Both the position numbers and the translations under genes were made by a program. Below the pieces are notes generated by a model. It was given only the letters and a program-made list of their open reading frames with translations, was not told the DNA's origin and did not search any database. From Methanolobus tindarius DSM 2278 (GTDB lineage Archaea; Halobacteriota; Methanosarcinia; Methanosarcinales; Methanosarcinaceae): a stretch of DNA of 64,000 bases. The stretch lies in contig NZ_AZAJ01000001.1 of NCBI RefSeq assembly GCF_000504205.1, positions 966,879-1,030,878 on the forward strand, in the 5' to 3' direction. How positions within the stretch are numbered: the stretch's first letter is position 1; each line of letters starts with the position of its first letter. Positions 8,794 to 17,214 of this stretch are shown here, piece after piece.

Positions 8794-9656
8794 TTATTCC
8801 TGGCCTTTGAATTTATGCTCTACAAATTCACCGTTATAATAGACAAATACTGCAATTTCTCCGCCTTTATTGAACTTCCGCATTTCCCTGTCATACACAC
8901 CCTGAACATGTTTCAGTTTGTTCTTGCTGAAATGTTCTTCTGCTTTTTTAAAGAACTCAGTAAGTTGCAAAAGGTAACTGGTTTCGTATGATTTTATCTG
9001 GTCTGCAATTTCACTTGCTTCTTCATCACTAATCTCAGTATGATAGCAACCGTGCTGGTTAAGGCCGCTTATCTGTCTCCAGTCTACATTGCCGTTCTCA
9101 TCCGGTTCGCGATGAAGCATGTAAGGATAAAGACTGCAAATTGTGGGGCGCTGTGAATAGATCTTGCATCGCTTTTCTTCATTTAAGAAAATACATGAAC
9201 CGTCTTCTTTTGCTTTTAGAGCATAGCCGGATACATAGAAACGACCTTGTTGATCACATAGTTCAAAATATGGTGCAGGTTCCACGCAATCAGTATCCAT
9301 CTGTTTCATTCTGATAGCATCTTCATTCAGAAGATAAACATGATCATTAAATGCCCTTGTACAGCAACGTGCACAGAAATTTTTAACCCGCGTAGACTTA
9401 TTTTGCTTTTCTATACATTAAATGCCCTTGTACAGCAACGTGCACAGAAATCGCATTCAAAACCAACTTCCTGTATAATAGATATGAGCTCTTCATTGGG
9501 ATAATCTTGTACACCCTGAAGCTCGTATTTTACTGCTTCCAGCTGTTTCTCAATTGCCGGGATTATTTTATCAACTCCTGCTTGTATGAATGCATAATCT
9601 CTGCTGTGTACAAGTAATTTTGCTCTCATATTCCCGTAAGCTTTAATACTAAGCAT
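8794..9656 (-). pseudogene. YkgJ-type cysteine-cluster protein, frame broken by 71-bp insertion
   Basis: Two adjacent minus-strand frames form one YkgJ-family gene (predicted Fe-S or zinc cysteine cluster). The N-terminal piece (9656 to 9411) ends in FECDFCARCCTRAFNV and a TAG. The C-terminal piece carries SCIFLNEEKRCKIYSQRP and TICSLYPYM. Removing 71 bp joins them as CARCCTRAFNDHVYLLNEDA with no other change. The inserted length is not a multiple of three, so the copy here cannot give the full protein without recoding. The start could also be the ATG at 9629. Loss of function, a reversible variant or an assembly artefact are all possible. Confidence 0.82.
9345..9451. repeat. 36-bp direct duplication around a 35-bp insert
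   Basis: The same 36 bases occur at 9345-9380 and 9416-9451, exactly 71 bp apart. Between them are 35 bases (9381-9415) that belong to neither flank and are AT-rich with a CCCGCG patch. The structure lies inside the cysteine-cluster gene and causes its frameshift. I see no terminal inverted repeat or open frame in the insert. Confidence 0.95.
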
Positions 9657-9772
9657 TACGTCTAGAAGTAAACTCAACGACTAGAACTATATATCTAGGT
9701 TAAACATAAAATAACTTTAAATTAACATTAATTTACAAATACTTATAAATAACAATTCAAGAGGATTTTATC

Positions 9773-9946
9773 ATGGGTAAAACAGGCAGCATTGAATGGT
9801 CAAAAGTAAAGGGACGAAAAGGAAGAACAATCAAGGTACCAAAGTGCAGGGAAGGAAAAGCTCATCCAGGACCAGCACAGAGATACACTTCATCCGGTGC
9901 TAAGAGAAGATTCCTTAGCAGATCCCCTAAGTCAATTGTAAGGTGA
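9773..9946 (+). CDS. Small basic methanogen protein (DUF5350-like)
   Basis: This 57-residue, strongly basic protein is too short for ordinary gene finders. It starts at the ATG at 9773 behind a GAGG and reads [19 protein letters not shown] at the N-terminus, with [16 protein letters not shown] and a basic tail. This looks like the small DUF5350 proteins of methanogens; the family name is from memory. The charge suggests RNA, ribosome or DNA binding. It ends in a hairpin with a T-rich tail, so it forms its own transcription unit ahead of the thermosome gene. Confidence 0.8.
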   Translation: MGKTGSIEWSKVKGRKGRTIKVPKCREGKAHPGPAQRYTSSGAKRRFLSRSPKSIVR

Positions 9947-9992
9947 GGAATCCTCACTTTCACCAATCTTTTTTTCTTTATTTTTCTTTAAT
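9943..9992 (+). terminator. Hairpin plus T-rich tail after the small basic gene
   Basis: GTGAGGA at 9943-9949 pairs with TCCTCAC at 9951-9957. The hairpin overlaps the stop codon and is followed by several runs of T between 9970 and 9992. The tight turn suggests the closing pairs open in practice, but the T tracts alone suit archaeal termination. Confidence 0.6.
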
Positions 9993-10060
9993 TTTACATC
10001 TTTTTTCCAATTGTGACTAGCTTATTCTTTCTTCGTGAAGAACTCAGCCAATCCGATACG

Positions 10061-10070
10061 TTTATATAGA
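10061..10070 (+). promoter_or_regulatory. TATA box of the thermosome gene
   Basis: TTTATATAGA lies 72 bp before the thermosome start. With initiation about 25 bp downstream, the leader would be about 45-50 nt and keep the AGGAGG site just ahead of the ATG. Confidence 0.6.
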
Positions 10071-10141
10071 ACTACAAACATTAAAAAACGACTTGAGAAT
10101 AAATGTCATTCTAATTTCATAACATAGGAGGATAGACAATT

Positions 10142-11797
10142 ATGGCAGGACAGATGGCTGGACAGCCAATTTTCATATTAAGAGAAGGAAGCCAGAGAAC
10201 CAGAGGCAGAGAAGCACAGAGCAACAACATCATGGCTGCTAAAGCAGTCGCTGAAGCTGTTAGAACAACACTTGGACCAAAAGGTATGGACAAGATGCTT
10301 GTAGACAGTCTCGGAGATGTAGTAATTACAAACGATGGTGCAACCATTCTTAAAGAGATGGACATTGAGCACCCTGCAGCAAAAATGATAGTTGAAGTTT
10401 CCAAGACCCAGGACGATGAAGTTGGAGATGGAACTACAACAGCTGCTGTAATTGCCGGCGAACTCCTCAAGAAGGCAGAAGAACTTATCGAGCAGGATGT
10501 ACACCCAACAATCATTGCATCCGGTTACAGAATGGCTTCAGAGAAGGCAAGTGAAATAATTAAGACACTCGCAAAATCAGTCACCAGAGAAAACAGGGAT
10601 ATACTCCTTAACATTTCCGGAACAGCAATGACTGGAAAGGGTGCAGAAGCAACAAAGGAAGTCCTTGCAAACGTCACAGTTGATGCAATCATAAGCATTA
10701 TTGATGAAGATGGCAAGGTCGACATGGAAAACATAAAGGTTGAGAAGAAGGTCGGTGCACGTATTGAAGAGACCGAGCTCATTAAAGGCATGATCATCGA
10801 CAAAGAACGTGTACACACCAACATGCCAAAGAAGGTAGAGAACGCAAAGATCGCTCTTATCAACACAGCAATCGAACTTAAAGACACAGAAGTAGATGCT
10901 GAAATCTCAATCACATCACCTGAGATGCTCCAGTCTTTCCTTGACCAGGAAGAAAAGATGATCAAGGACCTCGTTGACAAGGTAACCAGCAGTGGTGCAA
11001 ACGTCGTATTCTGCCAGAAAGGAATCGATGACATGGCACAGCACTACCTTGCAAAGGCAGGCGTATTCGCAATCAGGCGTGTAAAGAAGAGTGACATGCA
11101 GAAACTCGCAAGAGCAACCGGTGCAAAACTCATCACAAACGTAGACGAAATCACCGATGCTGACATGGGTAAGGCAGACCTTGTAGAAGAGAAGAAGATT
11201 GGCGGCGACCCAATGACCTTCGTAACAGGCTGCGACAATCCAAAGGCAGTTTCAATCCTCCTCCGTGGCGGAACAGAGCACGTAATCGACAACATCGAGA
11301 GAGCACTCAACGACTCCCTCAGAGTAGTTGGCGTAGCAATCGAAGACGAGAAGCTCGTAGCTGGCGGCGGATCACCTGAAGTAGAGGTTGCACTCAGACT
11401 CCAGGAATACGCAGCAACACTCAGCGGAAGAGAGCAGCTTGCAGTCAAGGCATTTGCAGAGGCACTTGAAGTAATTCCAAGAACCCTTGCAGAGAACGCA
11501 GGTCTTGACCCAATAGACATGCTCATGGAGCTCCGTGCACACCACGAGAAGGGCGTAAAGACAGCAGGTCTCAACGTCTACGAAGGACAGGTAATCGACA
11601 TGTGGGAAGCTGGAGTCGTAGAGCCACTCAGAGTAAAGACCCAGGCAATCAACGCAGCAGCAGAATCCGCAGTCATGATCCTCAGGATCGACGACATCAT
11701 TGCATCCAAGCAGGGACCAGCAGGACCTTCAGCAGAAGACATGGTTCCAGGTATGCCACCTGGAGGAATGCCAGGTATGCCAGGCATGGATATGTAA
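10142..11797 (+). CDS. ths: Thermosome subunit (group II chaperonin)
   Basis: This 551-residue subunit of the archaeal group II chaperonin folds proteins inside a double-ring ATPase. It has the nucleotide-binding blocks [21 protein letters not shown] and [15 protein letters not shown], the conserved [10 protein letters not shown], and the typical Gly/Met-rich C-terminal tail ([16 protein letters not shown]). Length is normal. A strong GGAGG precedes the ATG, a TATA box lies at 10061, and a hairpin terminator follows, so the gene is monocistronic. Methanosarcinales carry several paralogues, and I cannot say which this is. Confidence 0.97.
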   Translation: MAGQMAGQPIFILREGSQRTRGREAQSNNIMAAKAVAEAVRTTLGPKGMDKMLVDSLGDVVITNDGATILKEMDIEHPAAKMIVEVSKTQDDEVGDGTTTAAVIAGELLKKAEELIEQDVHPTIIASGYRMASEKASEIIKTLAKSVTRENRDILLNISGTAMTGKGAEATKEVLANVTVDAIISIIDEDGKVDMENIKVEKKVGARIEETELIKGMIIDKERVHTNMPKKVENAKIALINTAIELKDTEVDAEISITSPEMLQSFLDQEEKMIKDLVDKVTSSGANVVFCQKGIDDMAQHYLAKAGVFAIRRVKKSDMQKLARATGAKLITNVDEITDADMGKADLVEEKKIGGDPMTFVTGCDNPKAVSILLRGGTEHVIDNIERALNDSLRVVGVAIEDEKLVAGGGSPEVEVALRLQEYAATLSGREQLAVKAFAEALEVIPRTLAENAGLDPIDMLMELRAHHEKGVKTAGLNVYEGQVIDMWEAGVVEPLRVKTQAINAAAESAVMILRIDDIIASKQGPAGPSAEDMVPGMPPGGMPGMPGMDM

Positions 11798-11828
11798 GTA
11801 TCCTGAAAACAAAGAATTAAACAACTTA

Positions 11829-11870
11829 TTTGCGCAGGTTCGTTTGAATTCTGCGCAAAACAGCTTTTTT
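11829..11870 (+). terminator. Thermosome transcription terminator
   Basis: TTTGCGCAG at 11829-11837 pairs perfectly with CTGCGCAAA at 11851-11859 across a 13-nt loop, followed by a T run at 11865-11870. It begins 31 bp after the thermosome stop. Confidence 0.8.
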
Positions 11871-12093
11871 AACTGCACTTTTCTGGCATTATCAATATTG
11901 TTTTTAAGTGGTGACTTTGGCATAGGTATTTTTATTTATTGGTTTTAACTCACTATGAAAAAACATGAAATTTGAACTATTAGGAAATTCTAAATCGTTC
12001 CAATTGATGATTTGCGTAACAGATTGATAGAAACATTTTGCTAATTTCAAATAAAACAGTTTGAACATCAATAAATTATTCTTAAGCAGGAGT

Positions 12094-12624
12094 ATGGCAA
12101 AGAAGAGACTAAATTCACTAGAAAAAGCGGAGCTGATTTCTCTGGTGAAGGATATGATGGAACTGTCTGATGATAATGAACTCTTTGTCAGATCAGTACT
12201 TATGGATAGCGAGGATATCGAAGTTGAGAAGTATAAGAGAAAAATATCCCGTGCACTGAGTTTCAATAAAAGAAGAACTAAATTGTGGGATTTTAAAGAA
12301 ACAAATCGCATTCTCCGATATCTTGCAAAGGCCACCAATGATGCAATGATTCTTGCGGATGTTTATATACATACAGTGATTGAAGGGAAGAAAATTATCG
12401 AAGAATTTGGAGATATAGAAGAACGAGATTATCTTTCAATGGAAGGTTTCTATGAAGATGCTATAAAATGGGTTATCGTTGCGGAAAAGCAGGGGCATGA
12501 CATTTCCCACCTAAAAGAGGAATTGTATCAGGTCAGGCTGGATGCCCGGCATATTGGATGGGGATACGGTGACGAACTATCTGAAATCTGGCGGGAATAT
12601 TTTGGAGACAACGATATAGAATAG
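12094..12624 (+). CDS. Hypothetical helical protein
   Basis: This 176-residue, highly charged and mostly helical protein has no signal peptide or membrane segment. Trp and acidic residues cluster at the C-terminus (GWGYGDELSEIWREYFGDND). It resembles small uncharacterised archaeal or bacterial cytosolic proteins, but I cannot name a family. The ATG at 12094 has an AGGAG only one or two bases before it, an unusually short gap; a TTG at 12061 is the other option. It ends in TAG, the codon some relatives read as pyrrolysine, and lies tail to tail with cdc6, six bases away. Confidence 0.6.
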   Translation: MAKKRLNSLEKAELISLVKDMMELSDDNELFVRSVLMDSEDIEVEKYKRKISRALSFNKRRTKLWDFKETNRILRYLAKATNDAMILADVYIHTVIEGKKIIEEFGDIEERDYLSMEGFYEDAIKWVIVAEKQGHDISHLKEELYQVRLDARHIGWGYGDELSEIWREYFGDNDIE

Positions 12625-12630
12625 ACAAAA

Positions 12631-13743
12631 TTACTCAAGACATTTGAGTATATCTTTTGAATCATAAGCAGGTGCTACATATCTGGTTCTGCCACGCATA
12701 CCTTTACCTGAGAAGTCTGCATCAATTAACCTTGAAATGTGCATTTTTTCAATAATCTCATAAAAACGAGTATAACCAAGTCCGGTTACCTCATGGAATA
12801 ACTTATAAAGCTCACCGGTTGGTAGACTGCTGTCTTTTGCAATTAAACCGAGCAATGTCTTTTCATGATCGGAAAGAGATTTGATATTGCGGCACAGGTG
12901 CAGGAGTCTTGAAGCTTCATAGGCCTTGTCAACATCTTCAACAGATACGTTCTTACTTGCCCTTCTTTCTGCATTAAGACCTGAACGTTTCAAAAGGTCA
13001 ATACCAATTCTTAAATCCCCTGTCCTGTCCACATAAGTTACAACCATATCCAGTGCTTCATCAGAAACAACATCCTTGAAAAAGGCATGTTTAACACGAC
13101 TGGAGATGATATCTGCAATTTCAGATATTTCGTATCTTGGAAATGCAATTTCTTCCGGCAGGAATACTGAACCTACACGGGGATCAAAACTGTAGGGAAT
13201 ACCAACATCACTGATGATCGCAATAACCGATATTCTTGCTCCGGGATACTGTTCATGTGCTCTTAAAAGTGAATACATTACTTCATCTGCGTGCCCTTCG
13301 GGAAAAAGGTAGTTGATATCATCAAGCGCCACAACAAGCGTCTTGTTTGAATCAAGCAGATACTTTATCACTTTCTCAAAAAGTCTGCGGAACGATATTC
13401 CGGATGAAGGCGGTGTGATGTGAACCAGTTGTTCATAAATTCTGGAAACAACAGCAAATCTGGTAGAGTCAATCTGACAATTAACTTTTACAAAAGCTAC
13501 ATCATCGGTATACTCTTTTACCTCGTTGAAAACTTTCATTACAGCAGTGGTTTTCCCGGTTCCGGGAGGACCTTTTACAAGACAATTTACCGGGCGCATT
13601 CCCCGCAGGGCGGGTTTAAGACTAAAACGAAGCGCCTGCATCTGGGAATCCCTGTGTACAAAATGCTCCGGCAGGTAATCAAATTCAAGAACCTCACCGT
13701 TGCTGAAAATTGTTTCATCCCACAAAAGAATGTCTTTGCTCAA
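12631..13743 (-). CDS. cdc6: Cdc6/Orc1-family replication initiator
   Basis: This 370-residue AAA+ protein of the archaeal origin-recognition family binds origins and loads the MCM helicase. Walker A is KGPPGTGKTT, Walker B is VVALDDINYLF, and a sensor-2-type region TGDLRIGIDLLKRSG and a C-terminal winged helix follow. The start is a TTG at 13743 with GGGGAG six bases upstream; no ATG is available nearby. Methanosarcinales usually have two Cdc6 proteins, often with one next to oriC. I see no obvious origin-recognition-box repeats in the 150 bp upstream, so this may be the copy not tied to the origin. Confidence 0.9.
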   Translation of the reverse strand: MSKDILLWDETIFSNGEVLEFDYLPEHFVHRDSQMQALRFSLKPALRGMRPVNCLVKGPPGTGKTTAVMKVFNEVKEYTDDVAFVKVNCQIDSTRFAVVSRIYEQLVHITPPSSGISFRRLFEKVIKYLLDSNKTLVVALDDINYLFPEGHADEVMYSLLRAHEQYPGARISVIAIISDVGIPYSFDPRVGSVFLPEEIAFPRYEISEIADIISSRVKHAFFKDVVSDEALDMVVTYVDRTGDLRIGIDLLKRSGLNAERRASKNVSVEDVDKAYEASRLLHLCRNIKSLSDHEKTLLGLIAKDSSLPTGELYKLFHEVTGLGYTRFYEIIEKMHISRLIDADFSGKGMRGRTRYVAPAYDSKDILKCLE

Positions 13744-13893
13744 TTGAACTCCCCTCTTGCCAGATAATTAGCTCTCATTGATGATAACCATTGTTAGTTG
13801 CCCGTTATTAGTTACGATTCTTAGCTGTCATTTTTCATAATAAGATAATCTTATGTGTTTTTAGAATACCAGTTTGCAAGACTAATATAATTA

Positions 13894-14844
13894 TTAGCGC
13901 ATAATAACTTTTTGCTTTTGTTCTGCCAAAAATGAGATACAGCAAAGAATCGGCTTTGTAGAAATCCTCATTTTGACAACAATTATAACCTTGACATACC
14001 TGTCAAGGTTATGTACAAGCAGCTTGAATTTGACTTCTTTTAGTTGATTCCAATACCTTTTTGCCCTAATTTCTTCACCATATTTCCTTTTCAGGACTGA
14101 GAACATCGTTTCAACCAGATTTCTGTTATGATACAATTCTCTGTCAAATTCCCGTACCATTTTTCTGCGGTACAATCCTTTGATTCTCTTCCTTTTTCTT
14201 TGTCTCAAAGGAATCATAGCTATGGATTCAAGTTGTTCTCTTGTTAGTGAATGTATGTCTTCTGAATCGTATCCTTTGTCCATTACATAATACTTGGATT
14301 TACGATTCTTATGACATTGCTTTAGCAATGTCATTGCATGCTTCGCATCATGAACAGGTTTACCTGAAATCTTGAAACCTGTAATTATGAACTTTTCCGT
14401 ATCAACAGAGATACTTGTTTTCAGGAAAGATCTTCGTTTCTTTCCTGTTCTCCAAGAGTAATAGTAACTACAATGACCACTAGTAAACCCACTTGAATCA
14501 ATAGCAGTAATCTCTATCTGTTCCCCATATGAATAAAACAGTTTTAATGTTTGTTGCAGTAGTCCATTGAAGTAGATCGATCTTAATCTTGTAATGAATT
14601 TATGGAGTGTAGTAAAGTGTGGAACTTGTTTAAGTCCAATTCTTGCTTTAACTTTATCCATTAATTCTACAACTTCTACTATGTCCCTATAATCTTCATC
14701 AAGATATTCTTTCAACAAAACCAATGTCAGTAGTTGGTGTTGAGTATATTTCCTTTTAGAATATTTACAACTATAAATCTGAAGGTGTGAGTTTCCTGAT
14801 ACAGCTAGCGCTGTATCAACAAACTTTAAATACTTATTAGACAA
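13894..14844 (-). CDS. IS5-family DDE transposase, reading past the element end
   Basis: This 316-residue DDE transposase has the first catalytic Asp in [11 protein letters not shown], the second in [13 protein letters not shown], and the Glu in [16 protein letters not shown]. These, with the basic region [15 protein letters not shown], place it in the IS5 group. The frame has no stop inside the element: it reads through the left inverted repeat and takes its last 19 residues (from PILCCISF onward) from host DNA. Everything catalytic lies inside the element, so it may still be active. Confidence 0.92.
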   Translation of the reverse strand: MSNKYLKFVDTALAVSGNSHLQIYSCKYSKRKYTQHQLLTLVLLKEYLDEDYRDIVEVVELMDKVKARIGLKQVPHFTTLHKFITRLRSIYFNGLLQQTLKLFYSYGEQIEITAIDSSGFTSGHCSYYYSWRTGKKRRSFLKTSISVDTEKFIITGFKISGKPVHDAKHAMTLLKQCHKNRKSKYYVMDKGYDSEDIHSLTREQLESIAMIPLRQRKRKRIKGLYRRKMVREFDRELYHNRNLVETMFSVLKRKYGEEIRAKRYWNQLKEVKFKLLVHNLDRYVKVIIVVKMRISTKPILCCISFLAEQKQKVIMR

Positions 14845-14952
14845 AACACAATCATCCCCTATGTGTTTTCTGTTGCAAGTAATACTTAGGGGACTAATTC
14901 TTTTTAAATTATGATGCTGAAATAAAATTCAAAGAAGGTTTTCTACAGAGCC
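13952..14952 (-). mobile_element. Complete IS5-type insertion sequence, 1001 bp
   Basis: The ends are imperfect inverted repeats: GGCTTTGTAGAAATCCTC at 13952 against the complement of the right end, GGCTCTGTAGAAAACCTT, finishing at 14952 (18 of the first 22 positions match). AAAGAATC is present directly outside both ends, at 13944-13951 and 14953-14960, a perfect 8-bp target duplication. An 8-bp duplication is known for the ISH1 subgroup of IS5. The single gene is the transposase. Upstream of it, TCCCCTA (14855-14861) and TAGGGGA (14887-14893) can form a hairpin that could block readthrough transcription. It landed between cdc6 and a cysteine desulfurase without breaking a gene. Confidence 0.93.
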
Positions 14953-14998
14953 AAAGAATCAGCAATATTAAAACACGTTTTAATTGTATTATATTACC

Positions 14999-16177
14999 TC
15001 ATACAAGTGCAGTGATATCTGAAACCGTCTTCACAAGAGATTCAAGTTCATCTTCTGTATTATACAATCCAAATGATGCTCTCACAGTACCATTGACACC
15101 AAGATTATCAACTCCGGGCATTGCGCAATGGTAACCGCTTCTGACACATATTCCTTTAGTCTGGTCAAGTATCATTGCAACATCGTGTGCATTCATACCA
15201 GTGACATTAAATGGTACTACACCTGCACGCTTTTTTGGACCATAGACCTCAACACCTGCGATATCTTCAAGACGTGAAGCCGCTTCTCTTGCAAGTTCAA
15301 ATTCATGTTTTTGTATTGAATCAACACCTAATTCTGCAACATATTCCACTGAACGTCCAAGACCAATGACACCGGGAATATTGGGAGTGCCTGCTTCAAA
15401 CTTTGCAGGACTTGGCTCCATCTTAAAAGATTCCCTTGTCACAGAACTTACCATCCCACCGCCAAGGAACAATGATTCAATCTCATCCGGCTCTTTGATA
15501 TAAAGAACACCTGTTCCCTGCGGCCCAAGCAAACCCTTATGTCCCGGACATACAAAAAAATCAGGATCAACAGATTTCATATCAATAGACATATTACCTG
15601 CGGACTGTGAGCCATCAACAAGTATTTTCACTCCTGCCTGTCTTGCAATACTGGATATCGTTTCAATGTCCTGTACAGAACCAAATACATTAGATACATG
15701 ATTTACAGCTATAAGCCGGGTGTTGTCTTTAATAGCATTGCGAATTTCTTCAGGATTTACAACACCTGCGACATCAACATCAACAACCGTTACTTCAACG
15801 CCTATATCCCTCAGGCGCATCCACGGAAGCAGGTTGGAATGGTGTTCTACAAGGGTTACGATTACATGATCACCTTTTTTCCATGGAAAGCCCCGTGAAA
15901 CAATGTTGATGCTTTCTGTAGCATTCTTTGTAAAAATGGTTTTTTCAGCATCAATGTTAAAGAAGGATGCCACAGATTCCCTTGCATCTTCATAGTGATT
16001 GGTAGTTTCCCTTGCAAGCCTGTGGGCACCACGGCCATGGTTTGCTGCATATTTGAAAAAATAGTCCTGCATTGCATAAACAGCCTGAACCGGAGTCTGG
16101 GTGGTGGCTGCGTTGTCAAGATAGATAACTTCTTTCAATACTGGAAAATCTTCTCTCACGCTAAGAACATCATACAT
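14999..16177 (-). CDS. Cysteine desulfurase, SufS/Csd type
   Basis: This 392-residue PLP enzyme takes sulfur from cysteine for Fe-S cluster or thiol assembly. It shows YLDNAATTQTP near the N-terminus, the PLP-lysine motif VCPGHKGLLGPQGTG, the histidine of LVEHHSNLLPW and the persulfide-forming Cys in CVRSGYHCAMP. The start at 16177 (MYDVLSVREDF) matches the family N-terminus; the 19 residues encoded upstream are probably not translated. No SufBCD genes lie beside it. Confidence 0.92.
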   Translation of the reverse strand: MYDVLSVREDFPVLKEVIYLDNAATTQTPVQAVYAMQDYFFKYAANHGRGAHRLARETTNHYEDARESVASFFNIDAEKTIFTKNATESINIVSRGFPWKKGDHVIVTLVEHHSNLLPWMRLRDIGVEVTVVDVDVAGVVNPEEIRNAIKDNTRLIAVNHVSNVFGSVQDIETISSIARQAGVKILVDGSQSAGNMSIDMKSVDPDFFVCPGHKGLLGPQGTGVLYIKEPDEIESLFLGGGMVSSVTRESFKMEPSPAKFEAGTPNIPGVIGLGRSVEYVAELGVDSIQKHEFELAREAASRLEDIAGVEVYGPKKRAGVVPFNVTGMNAHDVAMILDQTKGICVRSGYHCAMPGVDNLGVNGTVRASFGLYNTEDELESLVKTVSDITALV

Positions 16178-16204
16178 AGCAAGCACTATGCAGAGAAAAT
16201 AAAA

Positions 16205-16230
16205 ATAGTTTTGCAGGCTATTTTGCCTGC
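16205..16230 (-). terminator. Hairpin at the end of the 46-residue gene
   Basis: On the minus strand GCAGGC pairs with GCCTGC across a 6-nt loop (16213-16230), followed by a T-rich run toward 16205. It includes the stop codon of the small gene and separates it from the cysteine desulfurase. Confidence 0.55.
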
Positions 16231-16358
16231 ACACCGCCTACCATGAAGCGATAAAGCTCCATTTCCTCAGCAGTGAGTTTGTCTTTTGATATTCCGTCCA
16301 CAACTGCATGGCAGTCTCTGGAAGTATCAGTCTTTCTGTATTTTTTCGTGTCTCTCAT
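16218..16358 (-). CDS. Small 46-residue protein
   Basis: This is a short reading frame behind a perfect AGGAGG at the right distance. The product starts MRDTKKYRKTDTSRDCHAVV and ends YRFMVGGVQAK, with one Cys and an amphipathic helix (KDKLTAEEMELYRF). I do not recognise a family. The strong ribosome binding site, the hairpin at its end and the position between two transcription units support a real gene. It ends in TAG. Its role is unknown. Confidence 0.6.
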   Translation of the reverse strand: MRDTKKYRKTDTSRDCHAVVDGISKDKLTAEEMELYRFMVGGVQAK

Positions 16359-16527
16359 ATTTTGCCTCCTGTCTCTCATTTTATCTTATTAGCTGACATA
16401 CTGAAAATTGCAACAAATATTATATCTTTGAAACAATATTAATTGTATGTCTGCGAGCTAAACATAATAAATATACCACACCCTATAAAAACATACCGAT
16501 TAAAAAAGAAGAAAAGAAAAGAAAGAA

Positions 16528-17094
16528 TTAAGCATTGAAGAATACATAATCAGCATCCTGCTCATCAGAATGGCAATTTATGCAGCCTGCAACCCTGCCT
16601 TCAGCATTAACATTCCCATCCGGAGAATAAGCTGCCCAAAACCAGTCATTGTTCTCAGGATCATAATCCTCAATCTTATACATCAAATAGATTCCAGTTA
16701 GTTCTTCATCCTCATTAAAACCCTCTTTCACAACCATTGTTTCATAAGGCAGCATCTCCCCACCAACTTCAGCAGCAGAAACTGCATTGTCAGAAACATA
16801 GACGGTTACGTATTCACCATGCACTCCTGTACCATCCTCCATTGCCCCGGTGCCTGGCCAGATACTCCATTCTTTGTAGTTGTCTGCATCAGTTATTTCC
16901 AAAAAAATAGCTTCTGTATCAGGTTCCGACATTTGATCCATTTCATCATCCATAGATTCGTCCATAGAATCATCTGCCATAGGTTCTTCTTCACTACTGG
17001 AAGGCACTGTGTCATCTCCGTTGTCAGAATCGGCACAACCGGATATGCTGATGGCACATACCAAAAGTAAAAGCATGAATGCTTTAATTTTCAT
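16528..17094 (-). CDS. Cytochrome P460-like haem c lipoprotein
   Basis: This 188-residue secreted lipoprotein has a signal peptide ending in the lipobox ISGC (Cys20), then an acidic, Met-rich linker (residues 25-58), then a domain with WSIWPGTGAMEDG, HGEYVTVYVSDNA and DWFWAAYSPDGN. A CINCH haem c-binding motif at residues 171-175 lies close to the C-terminus. The layout and the WFWAAY plus C-terminal CxxCH pattern match the cytochrome P460 fold, whose bacterial members act in hydroxylamine or NO chemistry. In this methanogen the partner is unknown. It should sit on the outer face of the membrane. Confidence 0.82.
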   Translation of the reverse strand: MKIKAFMLLLLVCAISISGCADSDNGDDTVPSSSEEEPMADDSMDESMDDEMDQMSEPDTEAIFLEITDADNYKEWSIWPGTGAMEDGTGVHGEYVTVYVSDNAVSAAEVGGEMLPYETMVVKEGFNEDEELTGIYLMYKIEDYDPENNDWFWAAYSPDGNVNAEGRVAGCINCHSDEQDADYVFFNA

Positions 17095-17214
17095 ATTATA
17101 ACCCCATTTAGACTCTTATCCCACAGTATTTAACTGTTTACTTGAAATGAAGACGCAAAAACATAGTGTGCCTTGTCGTAAAAGATATAATACATGCAGA
17201 GACTCTCGCTAATC

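Noticed and set aside
9381-9415. Miniature transposon in the cysteine-cluster gene
   Set aside because: The 35-bp insert has no terminal inverted repeats, and the 36-bp duplication is too long for a target site repeat.
12625-12660. Pyrrolysine readthrough of the TAG ending the 12094-12624 gene
   Set aside because: The extension before the next stop is only about a dozen codons and has no domain, so TAG is most simply a normal stop.
13744-13893. Possible origin of replication next to cdc6
   Set aside because: I looked for origin-recognition-box-like repeats with a G-rich end and found none; the gap is short and shared with the IS flank.
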